NCBI GenBank assembly: GCA_002337125.1
Contig: DDFJ01000004.1
Coordinates: 62,001-126,000, forward strand
Direction of reading: 5' to 3'
Source of the DNA: Chitinophagaceae bacterium UBA1931
GTDB taxonomy: Bacteria; Bacteroidota; Bacteroidia; Chitinophagales; Chitinophagaceae
DNA: 64,000 bases
This document shows positions 44,237 to 54,074 of the stretch, piece after piece. The position numbers were made by a program, and so were the translations under genes. Below the pieces are notes generated by a model. It searched no databases, had not been told where the DNA came from, and saw only the letters and a program-made list of their open reading frames with translations. Within the stretch, counting starts at the first letter, position 1; the number at the start of each line of letters is the position of its first letter.

Positions 44237-45943
44237 ATGGAAAACGTTTCAATTTCAGGTAAAGGCATAAAAGAAAATACATACGATGCCATCGTCATCG
44301 GTTCAGGAATCACAGGCGGTATTGCTGCAAAAGAACTCACACAAAAAGGTTTGAAAGTACTGGTGCTTGAACGGGGGCGCATGGTTGTACACTTGAAAGA
44401 TTATCCAACTGCCATGCTTGATCCCTGGGAACTTCCCCTGCGAAACATGGTGAGCATGGAAGAAGAAAAAGACTACGAGATTCAAAAAACATTATACCTC
44501 TTTGGGCAAGACAGCAAACATTTTCTTGTAAAAGACAGTCATCATCCTTACGTGCAGGATAAACCGTTTACATGGTATCGTGGTTACCATGTTGGTGGTC
44601 GTTCATTATTATGGTCGAAACATTGTTACCGTTTAAGCGATCTTGATTTTGAAGCCAACATGAAAGAAGGCATTGGTATTGATTGGCCCATCCGTTATAA
44701 AGATATTGCTCCGTGGTACGATTATATTGAATCGTATGTAGGCATCAGCGGCAATAAAGATGGAATATCCAATCTTCCCGATGGCAACTATCTTCCGCCG
44801 TTTGAAATGAACAGTTTTGAAAAACACATCCGTGAACGGCTGAAAAAGAAATTTACCGAACGAGATTTAATCATCGGCCGCATGGCCATACTAACGGCAG
44901 ACCATAACGGCCGTTACCGTTGCCACAGCCGCAATCTTTGTCACAGGGGTTGCCCTTATGGTGCACCGTATTCAAGCAATGCAGGTGCATTACCCGATGC
45001 TGCTAAAACCGGCAAGCTCAGCATCCGCCCCTACTCCATTGTTGAAAACCTCATTTACGATAACAAAACAAGAAAGCTCAAAGGTGTACGGATCATTGAT
45101 ACAGAAACAAAACAAAGCATGGAGTTTTTTGCAAAGCTTGTTTTTCTCAACGCATCAACCATTGGCAGTACACAAATACTGCTGCAGTCAAAAACAAATG
45201 AATTTCCCAACGGACTTGCCAACAGCAGCGGTGCGCTTGGTCATTACCTCATGGATCATCATGCAGCCATTGGTGCAACAGGTGGTTACAGCGGATTAAA
45301 GAATAGTTTTTATTATGGACAGCGGCCTGCGAGTGTGTATGTGCCACGCTTCCGTAACCTAACAAAAAATGATCAGCCTTACCTGCGTGGCTTTGGGTTT
45401 GAAAACTACACCGGCCGCAACGACTGGACACGTGGATTTTATGAAGCAGGCATTGGTGCAGATTGGAAAGAGAATTTATGCAAACCCGGCGACTGGCATG
45501 CTTACTTTGAAGCGTATGGTGAAACATTACCTGATTATAAAAACACGGTAAGCCTGAGTACAGATAAAAAAGATAAATGGGGGTTACCGCTTCCGGTTAT
45601 TTCAATGGAGTATGGCGACAATGAAAAAAAGATGCGTAAGGATATGCAGGATACAGCTGTTGAAATGCTGCAGGCTGCAGAACTTGATTGGGTGCGGCCC
45701 TTTGATTATGGAATGATGCCGGGAAGTGTGATACATGAAATGGGTACTGCACGTATGGGCAACGATCCTAAAACCTCTGTGCTCAATAAATGGAACCAGT
45801 CGCATGATATAAAAAACCTCTTTGTTACCGATGGCTCATGTATGGTATCATCGCCCTGCCAGAACCCCTCACTTACCTACATGGCACTTACTGCAAGGGC
45901 CTGCGATTATGCAGTGAAAGAATTGAAGAAGGGGAATATTTGA
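44237..45943 (+). CDS. GMC-family flavin oxidoreductase (sugar/alcohol dehydrogenase)
   Basis: The 568-residue protein has the N-terminal FAD dinucleotide motif DAIVIGSGITGG (about 16-27) and the FAD/substrate segments YHVGGRSLLWSKHCYRL and RCHSRNLCHRGCPYGAPYSS. The C-terminal signature VIHEMGTARMG holds the catalytic His, and CQNPSLTYMALTARACDYA holds the second (Asn). This is the layout of gluconate 2-dehydrogenase large subunit and related sugar dehydrogenases. The protein lacks its own export signal, which fits co-export with the Tat-type small subunit encoded immediately upstream. No cytochrome subunit follows, so electron acceptor is unknown. Confidence 0.88.
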   Translation: MENVSISGKGIKENTYDAIVIGSGITGGIAAKELTQKGLKVLVLERGRMVVHLKDYPTAMLDPWELPLRNMVSMEEEKDYEIQKTLYLFGQDSKHFLVKDSHHPYVQDKPFTWYRGYHVGGRSLLWSKHCYRLSDLDFEANMKEGIGIDWPIRYKDIAPWYDYIESYVGISGNKDGISNLPDGNYLPPFEMNSFEKHIRERLKKKFTERDLIIGRMAILTADHNGRYRCHSRNLCHRGCPYGAPYSSNAGALPDAAKTGKLSIRPYSIVENLIYDNKTRKLKGVRIIDTETKQSMEFFAKLVFLNASTIGSTQILLQSKTNEFPNGLANSSGALGHYLMDHHAAIGATGGYSGLKNSFYYGQRPASVYVPRFRNLTKNDQPYLRGFGFENYTGRNDWTRGFYEAGIGADWKENLCKPGDWHAYFEAYGETLPDYKNTVSLSTDKKDKWGLPLPVISMEYGDNEKKMRKDMQDTAVEMLQAAELDWVRPFDYGMMPGSVIHEMGTARMGNDPKTSVLNKWNQSHDIKNLFVTDGSCMVSSPCQNPSLTYMALTARACDYAVKELKKGNI

Positions 45944-46015
45944 GGTGTGTTTAAACACTGATGTTATTGATGAACATATATTTGATCGTTACCGTCAATT
46001 TCCCAATATCCAATT

Positions 46016-47047
46016 TTATATAACACGTTTCCTTTTTAATTCCCACATTAAATAAAGTGGATTGTTAGTGAGTTTGGAAATAGCTTCTTGATATTCCACT
46101 TCATTCTTAACCAATAAACCTAAACCACCTGTTCCAAGAAATGATGCAACTATTTGTCCAATTCCTGCTGTCGCAAAAGAGACAAGGCCAAGTGTTATCA
46201 TACTCACTACCGTCCCGCTAACCTTAAGTTTATGTATGTTCTGAATCCTATTAAATTCAAACGAGATTTTATCAACATTGGGCTTTATGATGTCATTTTT
46301 TATTTCTTCTAAATGCTTTCCATCTTTTTTGCTTTGCTCAATTAATTCTTTTAACCCTTTACGAAATGAACTTAAAAGATCAGAATTATCTAACAGTATT
46401 TTTGATAACTCTTTAAAAGATATTCCTTTCAAATATGGAATTGTTATATCGAAAAGTTCTTTCTTATCTGAATTTGTAGAGGGATGAAAAGATATAGGTA
46501 ATGATTCCTTTTTGCTTGAATCCTCCATTACCAACCAGTTACCAGTTGGACTATTCGGAGAAACATTAAACATTTGCCAATTTCTCGGTTGCTCAGAATT
46601 GATCGTTTCAGTCAAACCCATTACCATCCTTGCATTATGAACTATTGCCAATTCTCTTTCGATTAGAGGTTCAATTTCACGAAAGAAAATTGTCATTTCA
46701 TCTCCTCCTCTAGCAAAATACGCTGGCAACAATATAGGATTACCTTCATTGTGAATGACCGAGTTAAAAATACTTTTTGTAAGCGTCACTTTTTTCTGGC
46801 CTTTGGTTGGAACAATTAACTCAATTTCTCCGTTGCCTGGTTGAGGGTAAATGTTTACTAAATCTGAAAAAATACTGCAGAATCGAATAAAATCTAAATC
46901 ATCTTTCAGCGCATCAATAAACAAATCTGTTTTGACACCAGGTAAAGTTGAAATTAATTCTTGAATAGATTCTTCATGTTCAATATAGAATGCGCTGTAG
47001 GATTCAGGGTGCTTAATCTGCTCCTTTATTTTTTCAAATACTGTCAT
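46016..47047 (-). CDS. Orphan protein of unknown function with C-terminal hydrophobic segment
   Basis: The 343-residue protein has no signal peptide. The first 260 residues are a mixed alpha/beta region without recognised motif. A strongly hydrophobic Gly/Ala-rich region follows (about 272-308, VSMITLGLVSFATAGIGQIV), and the protein ends with NNPLYLMWELKRKRVI. No family comes to mind. The gene is more AT-rich than its neighbours and flanked by 70-320 bases of non-coding DNA, which suggests recent acquisition. It converges with the GMC gene. A membrane-acting effector (for example of a defence or toxin system) is one possibility, but nothing in the sequence proves it. Confidence 0.5.
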   Translation of the reverse strand: MTVFEKIKEQIKHPESYSAFYIEHEESIQELISTLPGVKTDLFIDALKDDLDFIRFCSIFSDLVNIYPQPGNGEIELIVPTKGQKKVTLTKSIFNSVIHNEGNPILLPAYFARGGDEMTIFFREIEPLIERELAIVHNARMVMGLTETINSEQPRNWQMFNVSPNSPTGNWLVMEDSSKKESLPISFHPSTNSDKKELFDITIPYLKGISFKELSKILLDNSDLLSSFRKGLKELIEQSKKDGKHLEEIKNDIIKPNVDKISFEFNRIQNIHKLKVSGTVVSMITLGLVSFATAGIGQIVASFLGTGGLGLLVKNEVEYQEAISKLTNNPLYLMWELKRKRVI

Positions 47048-47367
47048 TTATTGTCGTATAACTAGCAAAGTTTACGCTGACATGGCATTTTCCATCTGTC
47101 GGCCCGAAACATTGCCGATAATTTTGTTTACTTGAAGTTAAGAACAAATGTCTAAAGTTAATGTTTATCACGGGCTCACTTAGCTGACATCCTGTTTTTT
47201 GTTCCAACACCAATCCACTCTATCATTCCTTCTCTTGTCTCCCATCCTCTTCTTTCGCTTACATTTCACCTTTACCAACCACCCTTCAAGTTCGTACAGC
47301 AAACTGCTGTTGTTCTGCTAAAAGTAATTACCTTACTTATCTTCTTTCACCTAATTAACCAAAACGT
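47048..47367. other. Intergenic region before the S9 peptidase gene
   Basis: The 320-base region holds no credible gene. Its right half (about 47210-47300) is pyrimidine-rich (CTTCTTTCGC, TTCACCTTTACC). Divergent promoters are expected; no exact TAnnTTTG element is visible. Confidence 0.5.
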
Positions 47368-50298
47368 ATGTTCAGGAAACTCATCGTATTCTTGTTCCTG
47401 TTACCGGTTGTAACAGTATTCAGTCAGTCAAAGCCCATGAGCTGGAAAGATGTTCCCGGCTGGCGTTCCATCAGCACTTACCAGTTAACCATTTCACCCG
47501 ATGGTGTTTGGGCCGCTTATCCCATCACAGCTATAGAAGCAGATGCCGAACTGGTGGTAAAAAAATTAAACGATACAATTGAACGGCGCTTCCCTGTTGG
47601 GTTCAGCAGCTTTCCGCAGTTCAGTTTTTCAGAAGATGGGAAATGGCTGGTGTTTAAAGAATCAGCCAAGTTCAAAGAAGTAAAAGCAAATGAAAAAGCA
47701 CCGGGCAAACAGTTATTTGATAAACTGTACCTGCTCGACCTGGCAACAAATAAAAAGACAGAGTTTGAACGTGCAGGCAATTTTGATTTCAACGGCAAAG
47801 CATCTACTCATCTTGCAATTAAAATTGTAAAAGAACGTAACCCTGCTGCCAAACCTGATGACGGACAAGGTGGCGACCTGTTAATCATTGAACTTTCAAC
47901 AGGTAAAGCACTGAACATTGGCAATGTGGGTGAATTCAGTTTTAATAAAGCAGGTAACCTGCTGGCCTATACCATTGATGCAGGAAATAAATCGGGCAAT
48001 GGTTTATATCTCTACAACATCAACACAAGACAAACAACAGTGCTTGATAATGATAAAGTAAGTTATAAATACCTCAACTGGGAGGAAGAGAAAGATGCAG
48101 TGGCCGTATTGAAAATGAAAAAAGATGAAAAGTATAAAACAGATAAAGGAATTGTATTAGGAGCAAAGAACCTGTTGCAGACTCCGGTATTGTTTACGTA
48201 TGATCCGGAAAAAGATTCACTGCACTTCCCTGCAAAAATGACCATCAGCGGTATGCGCCATCCTTACTGGAGTGAAGATTTAACCCGTTTGTTTTTTGGC
48301 ATTGCAGAACTGGAACCTGTAAAGAAAGAAGATACCACAGCCAAAACAAAACCGGCTGCAGTAAAAGAACCCGATTCATTAGTGCTTGTGCGCATTAAAG
48401 CAGATACAAGTATTAAATCAGTTGCTGATTTAAAACGTGCAGTGGAAAAAGCAGAAGCGAAAGGAAAGCCTGAAGTAAAACCCGCCAACGATGCAACAAA
48501 ACCTGATATGACCATCTGGCATTGGCAGGATAAGCGTTTGCAAAGCCGTCAGCAGGTAATGGAAATGCAGGATAAGAATTTTTCGTTTGTTGCAATGGTT
48601 GATGTAACCAGCAATAAGTTTACACAGCTGAATAATGGCACTGTACGTTCATTGAGCATTATGCCAAAAGAACTCTATGCCATTGCTGAAGATATTGATG
48701 CGTATGAACTGGATCAGAATCTTGACGGACAGAATTATGCTGACCTGTACATCATCAACCTGAAGACAGGTGAAAAAACAAAATTCAAAGAACGGTTCTA
48801 TCGCCCATCTTATTCATCCACACCACGTCCTTCACCTGATGGATTAAAGTTTGTGTATGGTGAAGATGGACAATATTATGTGTACGATCTTGTAACAAAC
48901 AAATCGCTCAACATTACAGAAAAAATCCCGACATCATTTATCAATACAGAAGATGATCACAATGTAACCAAACCGCTTACACCGGTTATTGGATGGAGCA
49001 GCGATAGTAAATACATTCTCATCCGTGACCTCTGGGATATCTGGCAGGTGGCAGCAAACGGAAGCAGTGCTGTTAATCTCACACTCAACGGAAAGAAAGA
49101 ACAGATACGTTATGGCGGCCGATATACGCTTGATGAAGAAGAGAAAGGATTTGATCTGAAAAAGAAAAACTATTTCCGCATGTATGGCGAGTGGACAAAG
49201 AAAAGTGGTATTGCCACACTTGATCCCGGCAGCAACGGATTAAAACCAGGTGTAACTGTATTGGTATGGGAAGATGTATCGGTAGGAACTTTACTGAAAG
49301 CAAAAAATGCCAACAGCTTTGTTTTTTCAAAAGAAGATTTCAACAAGCCTACAGAGTTTTACAACACAAATGAAAAGCTGAATAACCCTGTGCAGTTTAC
49401 AAAGAACGCTCCCGATTATTCAAAATACACATGGAGTACAGGTACACAACTCGTCAACTATGTTTCAGATAAAGGCGATACACTGCAAGGTGCATTATTC
49501 CTTCCAGCAGGTTATGAAAAAGGAAAGAAATATCCAACAATTGTGTACTACTACGAAAAATTATCACAAACATTACACAACTACAACAACCCCGGTTTCA
49601 GCGGCACAGGATGGAATCCTACCATGTACACCAGCAATGGCTATGCTGTATTTATTCCGGATATTGTTTACAAAATGGATGACCCGGGTATGAGTACTGT
49701 ATGGTGTGTATTACCTGCAGTGAAAGCAGCAATCAGTACCGGTGTGGTTGATGAAAATAAAATTGGTATTCATGGTCACAGCTGGGGTGGTTACCAAACA
49801 GCTTTTCTTATTACACAAACCAATATGTTTAAAGCTGCGGCAGCAGGTGCCCCACTTACCAACATGATCAGTATGTACGATCTGATTTACTGGAACAGTG
49901 GCGGTGGTAATATGGCCATCTTTGAATCATCACAAGGACGTTTCCGTGGTGCACCATGGGAAAACTGGGATTCGTATTTACGCAACTCCCCTATTTATAA
50001 TGTAAAGAAAGTAAACACGCCGTTACTGATGTTGCACAACGATAAAGATGGTGCTGTTGATTTTACACAGGGTATTGAATACTTCAACGCATTACGCCGT
50101 TTGAAAAAACCGGTAGTGATGATACAGTATAAAGGAGAAAATCATGGTTTGGCCAAACTGGAAAACCGCAAGGATTACAGTGTGCGTATGATGGAGTTTT
50201 TTGATTATTACTTAAAAGGAAAAGAAGCCCCCGACTGGTTGAAAAACGGAATGGACCGTTTAAAACTGCCGGAGCATTTAGAGAACAGGGCGTTTTAA
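47368..50298 (+). CDS. Exported S9-family peptidase (prolyl oligopeptidase-like)
   Basis: The 976-residue protein has a signal peptide (LIVFLFLLPVVTVFS) and a beta-propeller for about residues 30-700. The C-terminal alpha/beta-hydrolase domain carries the catalytic triad: Ser805 in GHSWGGY, Asp892/894 in HNDKDG and His926 in ENHGL. It is longer than dipeptidyl peptidase IV because of a charged insert at about 310-390 (Lys, Glu and Asp-rich). The enzyme probably trims peptides in the periplasm. The large insert is unusual for the family. A terminator follows. Confidence 0.85.
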   Translation: MFRKLIVFLFLLPVVTVFSQSKPMSWKDVPGWRSISTYQLTISPDGVWAAYPITAIEADAELVVKKLNDTIERRFPVGFSSFPQFSFSEDGKWLVFKESAKFKEVKANEKAPGKQLFDKLYLLDLATNKKTEFERAGNFDFNGKASTHLAIKIVKERNPAAKPDDGQGGDLLIIELSTGKALNIGNVGEFSFNKAGNLLAYTIDAGNKSGNGLYLYNINTRQTTVLDNDKVSYKYLNWEEEKDAVAVLKMKKDEKYKTDKGIVLGAKNLLQTPVLFTYDPEKDSLHFPAKMTISGMRHPYWSEDLTRLFFGIAELEPVKKEDTTAKTKPAAVKEPDSLVLVRIKADTSIKSVADLKRAVEKAEAKGKPEVKPANDATKPDMTIWHWQDKRLQSRQQVMEMQDKNFSFVAMVDVTSNKFTQLNNGTVRSLSIMPKELYAIAEDIDAYELDQNLDGQNYADLYIINLKTGEKTKFKERFYRPSYSSTPRPSPDGLKFVYGEDGQYYVYDLVTNKSLNITEKIPTSFINTEDDHNVTKPLTPVIGWSSDSKYILIRDLWDIWQVAANGSSAVNLTLNGKKEQIRYGGRYTLDEEEKGFDLKKKNYFRMYGEWTKKSGIATLDPGSNGLKPGVTVLVWEDVSVGTLLKAKNANSFVFSKEDFNKPTEFYNTNEKLNNPVQFTKNAPDYSKYTWSTGTQLVNYVSDKGDTLQGALFLPAGYEKGKKYPTIVYYYEKLSQTLHNYNNPGFSGTGWNPTMYTSNGYAVFIPDIVYKMDDPGMSTVWCVLPAVKAAISTGVVDENKIGIHGHSWGGYQTAFLITQTNMFKAAAAGAPLTNMISMYDLIYWNSGGGNMAIFESSQGRFRGAPWENWDSYLRNSPIYNVKKVNTPLLMLHNDKDGAVDFTQGIEYFNALRRLKKPVVMIQYKGENHGLAKLENRKDYSVRMMEFFDYYLKGKEAPDWLKNGMDRLKLPEHLENRAF

Positions 50299-50316
50299 AG
50301 TTTATTAAGGCATCTC

Positions 50317-50345
50317 ATCCCGGGTATTGTTTGAATATCCGGGAT
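50317..50345 (+). terminator. Terminator of the S9 peptidase gene
   Basis: Stem ATCCCGG/CCGGGAT extended by GTATT/AATAT with a wobble pair, followed by TTTTTTTG. It starts 19 bases after the stop codon. Confidence 0.8.
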
Positions 50346-50366
50346 TTTTTTGCTTTAACTTCACGG

Positions 50367-50379
50367 GGTTATTATAACC
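50367..50379. promoter_or_regulatory. Short palindrome before the 50407 gene
   Basis: GGTTATTATAACC is a 13-base palindrome about 28 bases before the ATG at 50407. It may be an operator or promoter part; no matching copy was found elsewhere in the window. Confidence 0.3.
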
Positions 50380-50406
50380 GTGAAAGAACTTCAACATGCA
50401 AACAAT

Positions 50407-51186
50407 ATGAAACGAAGTTTATCAATATTTTTCTTCCTGTATTTTTCGATACAGTGCAGCCTTTTTGCGCAAACAAACAACTTTCAAACAAAAAAATATT
50501 ATCCAAAAAACAGCTTGCTGTTTCGCACTGAGGTTGGCGAAGTTGATTACAACTATCAAAAGGAGCAGTATGGAAAAACGACAATGATTATTCATTGCCA
50601 AAGCGCATACGGAACCTTTGATTTTGTGTTTAAGAAAAAGATATTAAAGCTCAGCAGAATCGTTGAATTCCAAAACGGTGCCGTTGGGGAAACATATAAC
50701 ATTAAAACAAAGAAATGGGACTATGATGAGGATACACACAAATACAATGAAATGAAAGGCAAACCACTGGATACAATTATTATGAGCGAACATGAGCTTT
50801 ATGCATTTGTTTTATTGCATGACCAGGGAACAGTACAGGAAAAGATAAAGTTCCAGGATTTTGGAAACCAGGTATACTGGCCTGAATTTGATTATCCTTT
50901 TTGCTCTGTTTCTGATGAAAATAAAGATGGCATTCCTGAATTTTATTTATCCTATATGGGCAACAGCGATGGTCTTGACCCCAAACCATTCAAACAGATT
51001 ATATACACGTTTACAAATACAGACAGCAGTTTTTTAAAAGCAAAAACCACAGCATTTTACCCGGTTGAAGAAGAAGATGTTTATCATATTGAATACGATA
51101 GCAACTGGAAGAAACTACCTGCTGAAATACAGAAAAAAAGCAGCAAACTATTAGCCGATCATAAAAAAATGGATCCCATGAAATAA
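50407..51186 (+). CDS. Secreted protein of unknown function
   Basis: The 259-residue protein has a signal peptide (RSLSIFFFLYFSIQCSLFAQ). Its mature part contains strands and the acidic calcium-loop-like SDENKDGIPEFYLSYMGNSDG (about residues 167-187). These resemble proteins annotated as M949_RS01915 family surface polysaccharide synthesis-like in Bacteroidota, but I cannot be sure. The frame begins at a GTG at 50380; the ATG at 50407 gives the signal peptide its normal start. The next small secreted gene follows after 47 bases. Confidence 0.6.
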   Translation: MKRSLSIFFFLYFSIQCSLFAQTNNFQTKKYYPKNSLLFRTEVGEVDYNYQKEQYGKTTMIIHCQSAYGTFDFVFKKKILKLSRIVEFQNGAVGETYNIKTKKWDYDEDTHKYNEMKGKPLDTIIMSEHELYAFVLLHDQGTVQEKIKFQDFGNQVYWPEFDYPFCSVSDENKDGIPEFYLSYMGNSDGLDPKPFKQIIYTFTNTDSSFLKAKTTAFYPVEEEDVYHIEYDSNWKKLPAEIQKKSSKLLADHKKMDPMK

Positions 51187-51233
51187 ACAAATTATTTACG
51201 GGCAACATTATTTATATAGCAGCATTATTATCA

Positions 51234-51830
51234 ATGACTGAAAAAATGAAACGAAACTTATTTTACTTCATTTTGATCTTTGTTACAGTTGAGGTATCAG
51301 GACAAAGCAAAATTGAAAGTTTTCCTGAACTAAACACCTTTATTATTCCAGAGTTTAAAAACTCAGACAATATTTTTCCTGTTGCTGTAATACATGTAAG
51401 TATTAATTCTGAAACTTACAAAATACCTGTTTCATATTCTTTGCTACATTATAGCACAGACAGTAATAATTTCTTAATCAAAGGCGACAATATTGACAAC
51501 TACTGTTTTCAAGTTTTAAACAATGGCAGGTGCAAACCTCTTTTTAAAAAAGAAACACTCAAGCTACCTCCGGATTGGGCAATCTTCTTAAAGAAAACCA
51601 GAAACAATTATGATAGTGTAAAGACAAAACTAAATCTAACTAATTATTTGAAATTTTTGCCAAAGCCAGAATGGCTGCAAAACGATGCTACACCAAAAGA
51701 CGAAAATGGCACATATTTAAAATTTATCTGCCAAATAGAAATGAAAGATTTGACTACTGATGATTGTACACTCTATATTTTTTTTGATAAAAAGAGGAAA
51801 ATTGTAAGGCAAATATATCAACGGGATTAA
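51234..51830 (+). CDS. Small secreted protein of unknown function
   Basis: The 198-residue protein has a signal peptide (FYFILIFVTVEVSG). The rest is charged with strands and no recognised motif. A second ATG lies four codons later (51246). It follows 50407-51186 and is closed by a terminator 71 bases downstream. Confidence 0.5.
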   Translation: MTEKMKRNLFYFILIFVTVEVSGQSKIESFPELNTFIIPEFKNSDNIFPVAVIHVSINSETYKIPVSYSLLHYSTDSNNFLIKGDNIDNYCFQVLNNGRCKPLFKKETLKLPPDWAIFLKKTRNNYDSVKTKLNLTNYLKFLPKPEWLQNDATPKDENGTYLKFICQIEMKDLTTDDCTLYIFFDKKRKIVRQIYQRD

Positions 51831-51900
51831 AGGAAAGATATAAAGGCAGAAACGATAAAAGTATGCCTTCCATTTAGCAAGGACACGACCGTTAAGAAAA

Positions 51901-51938
51901 CAAGAAAGCCCTTACTATTTACAGCAAGGGCTTTCTTG
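51901..51938 (+). terminator. Terminator with AAGAAAGCCCTT stem, copy 1
   Basis: The 13-bp stem CAAGAAAGCCCTT/AAGGGCTTTCTTG has a 12-base loop. A second terminator with the same 12-bp stem lies at 52667-52698. Confidence 0.75.
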
Positions 51939-52014
51939 TTTGAACAATATCTTTAAAGATCATTCATCAGTATTTTTATCGGTTGCTGTCTCACCAACCG
52001 AAATTTAACCTTCA

Positions 52015-52050
52015 TATTCCGGTTGGTAAGGATACCAACCGGTAAGAAAA
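52015..52050. repeat. REP-like hairpin repeat, copy 1
   Basis: A 36-base unit has a 10-bp stem CCGGTTGGTA/TACCAACCGG (52019-52042) followed by TAAGAAAA. Thirty of its 36 bases match the unit at 56421-56456. A further half-copy, ACCAACCG, lies at 51993-52000. It lies in the gap just past the end of the gene at 52056-52562. Confidence 0.6.
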
Positions 52051-52055
52051 CCCTG

Positions 52056-52562
52056 TTATTCTATAAAGTACTTATCGAATCCCAGTTTATAAGTATCAAT
52101 ATCTTTTCCAGTCAACCGGCGATATGTTGTTACGGAATTTTTATCTCTGAAAATCACTTGGTTATTTTTTCCCTGATGTATCGTATACGTTATTACTTCA
52201 TCTTGAACTCCCCAAACATCAATTCCCCAAGGCATTTGTTTCTTCAAATAAATCCAATTCTTGGGAGCGGTCGATCGCTTCAGAACCGTGTTTGTATCAA
52301 CACGACAAGTCTGACAATTTCGAAAATAAAGAACTAACGTATCGCTTTGTTTACGAAATACTCCTTCGCCTATCAGTATTAGTCCTTCTGAGTGAGCTTG
52401 ATATCTAAAGTTGCTATCATTAATAAAATGAAACAATTCCTTTGGACCAACTTGAGGTTCTCGTTTAAGAATTACATAATAGCCTTCCAATTTTTGTGCG
52501 GAAGAGCTTATTACTGAAAATAAAAAAATGCTGAAGAATAATATTAAGAATAGGTATTTCAT
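52056..52562 (-). CDS. Small secreted protein of unknown function
   Basis: The 168-residue protein has a signal peptide (YLFLILFFSIFLFSVISSSAQ). The mature form is beta-rich with two cysteines (CQTCRVD) that could form a disulfide. No family is recognised. It is on the minus strand, between two repeat-like hairpins. Confidence 0.5.
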   Translation of the reverse strand: MKYLFLILFFSIFLFSVISSSAQKLEGYYVILKREPQVGPKELFHFINDSNFRYQAHSEGLILIGEGVFRKQSDTLVLYFRNCQTCRVDTNTVLKRSTAPKNWIYLKKQMPWGIDVWGVQDEVITYTIHQGKNNQVIFRDKNSVTTYRRLTGKDIDTYKLGFDKYFIE

Positions 52563-52666
52563 AAACTTAGGGATCAGTTATTATTGCAGCTATTCTGCCG
52601 TTGTTGTGTCGCCCGACCAACAACACATGCACTGCAGTTGAAAGTTAAGTAAGTTTTCATTCAAAT

Positions 52667-52698
52667 AAGAAAGCCCTTGCTTTGGCAAGGGCTTTCTT
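52667..52698 (-). terminator. Terminator with AAGAAAGCCCTT stem, copy 2
   Basis: The stem AAGAAAGCCCTTGC/GCAAGGGCTTTCTT has a 4-base loop. It ends the minus-strand T9SS cargo gene. The core stem is identical to the terminator at 51901-51938. Confidence 0.75.
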
Positions 52699-52766
52699 TT
52701 ATCGGAGATCATTAAAGATCGTGATTGACTATTTACTGTACAGCAATTTTTAAAAGACGAGTCAAA

Positions 52767-54074
52767 CTACTGCACTACCAACTTTTGCTGATACACGTTA
52801 CGACCAGCAATAACCTTTACAAAATAAACCCCTGGTGAAAGCATTTGATTTACGGTGTACAAGTTGCTATTTACAATTTTATCCGTAAACTGCACTCTTC
52901 CCATTACATCATAAACAGAAATTTGAGATTGGTAATTAGAGATTTCGTCTGGAAGTGAAATAGTAAAAAAGGAACGAGCCGGATTGGGATAAATAGAAAT
53001 TTCTTTTGCCTTATTCGGTGTGTTGATTCCAGTGACTACTGTTTCAGGAGCAAGAGCTACACCACGAAAAGCAGTATTAGCCGGTGCGGTGGCAATGGTA
53101 ACCGGAGTGCCGGTAATAGTAGCATTATAACCGCTTGCATCGGTAATTGTAATTAGTGAATTGGCACTTGCTGTGTTTGTGGTGGCAAACAATGTAACAG
53201 TTGTTCCCGTTACAGAACCCGTTAATCCTCTAACAGAGCCTGAAATAAAACCATTGCTGACCCAGGCAGTACCATCGAAAGAGTATTTTTGTAAACCTGT
53301 TGCATCATCATTGGCAATATACAATACATCATATCCTGCAACGCTTGGAGACAGGTCGGCAAAGAAAAAACCATAAGGACTTCCTGTGGCAGTGGGAATG
53401 CCGTTAAGATTAGTAACAGTTTGACCGGTACTTGTAGGAAGACCAGTCCCTACCGTTGCAATCCTTATACCAGAAGAACCTGAAGTGGTATAAAGCTGTC
53501 CACCGAAAATATTGAGATACCTTGTGTTCGCAACACTACTTTCTATTTGAGTCGATGTAGTTGCTCCAAAGGTTGCATACCTGACACCTACGTTTGAACC
53601 ACTAAGCCAGAAAGCAGACCCATCTGTTGATACTACTGAACGTGGGTTACCAGCGCTTGCATAATCATTCAGTGCCGTAGTTACATCAAGATTGCCACTT
53701 GCATCCAGCCTGCCTACTACCCTGTTTACTGCAGCGGAGGTTGTAGTATTTACAGTTGCAGTGCCGGGAGCTGCATCGTATCCGGTTATTAAAATGTATC
53801 GCTTGTCATCCGAACGGGTAATTAACCCTTCTGAAGTAGCAGTACCTGAAAGGGTAAGAATACGATTGGCACCTGCCACAGCTGTTGGCATGGCGTAAGT
53901 GTTCAAAAGCGTTCCGTCTGTTTTATATTCAAGCAGGTAGGTACTGGTTGAAGCGTTGGAGAGTGCAGCACTTCCATCACCCACCTTTACTACCATTACT
54001 GACCCTTGGGCAAATGCTTCAACCAAAAAAGATTGAACAGCTAAAACAACTAACAGAGTAAATATTTTTTTCAT
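52767..54074 (-). CDS. T9SS-secreted protein with C-terminal sorting domain
   Basis: The 435-residue protein has a Sec signal peptide (KIFTLLVVLAVQSFLVEAFAQ), a Thr/Ser/Gly-rich beta body (about 25-350), and a C-terminal type A sorting domain: ISIYPNPARSFFTI at about 360, VYDVMGRV near 388, and the final VNQMLSPGVYFVKV ending in KLVVQ. This domain directs export through the type IX secretion system (PorSS) and cell-surface attachment. The presence of such a cargo shows the organism has T9SS and perhaps gliding motility. The body resembles a propeller but has no known enzymatic motif. Confidence 0.8.
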   Translation of the reverse strand: MKKIFTLLVVLAVQSFLVEAFAQGSVMVVKVGDGSAALSNASTSTYLLEYKTDGTLLNTYAMPTAVAGANRILTLSGTATSEGLITRSDDKRYILITGYDAAPGTATVNTTTSAAVNRVVGRLDASGNLDVTTALNDYASAGNPRSVVSTDGSAFWLSGSNVGVRYATFGATTSTQIESSVANTRYLNIFGGQLYTTSGSSGIRIATVGTGLPTSTGQTVTNLNGIPTATGSPYGFFFADLSPSVAGYDVLYIANDDATGLQKYSFDGTAWVSNGFISGSVRGLTGSVTGTTVTLFATTNTASANSLITITDASGYNATITGTPVTIATAPANTAFRGVALAPETVVTGINTPNKAKEISIYPNPARSFFTISLPDEISNYQSQISVYDVMGRVQFTDKIVNSNLYTVNQMLSPGVYFVKVIAGRNVYQQKLVVQ

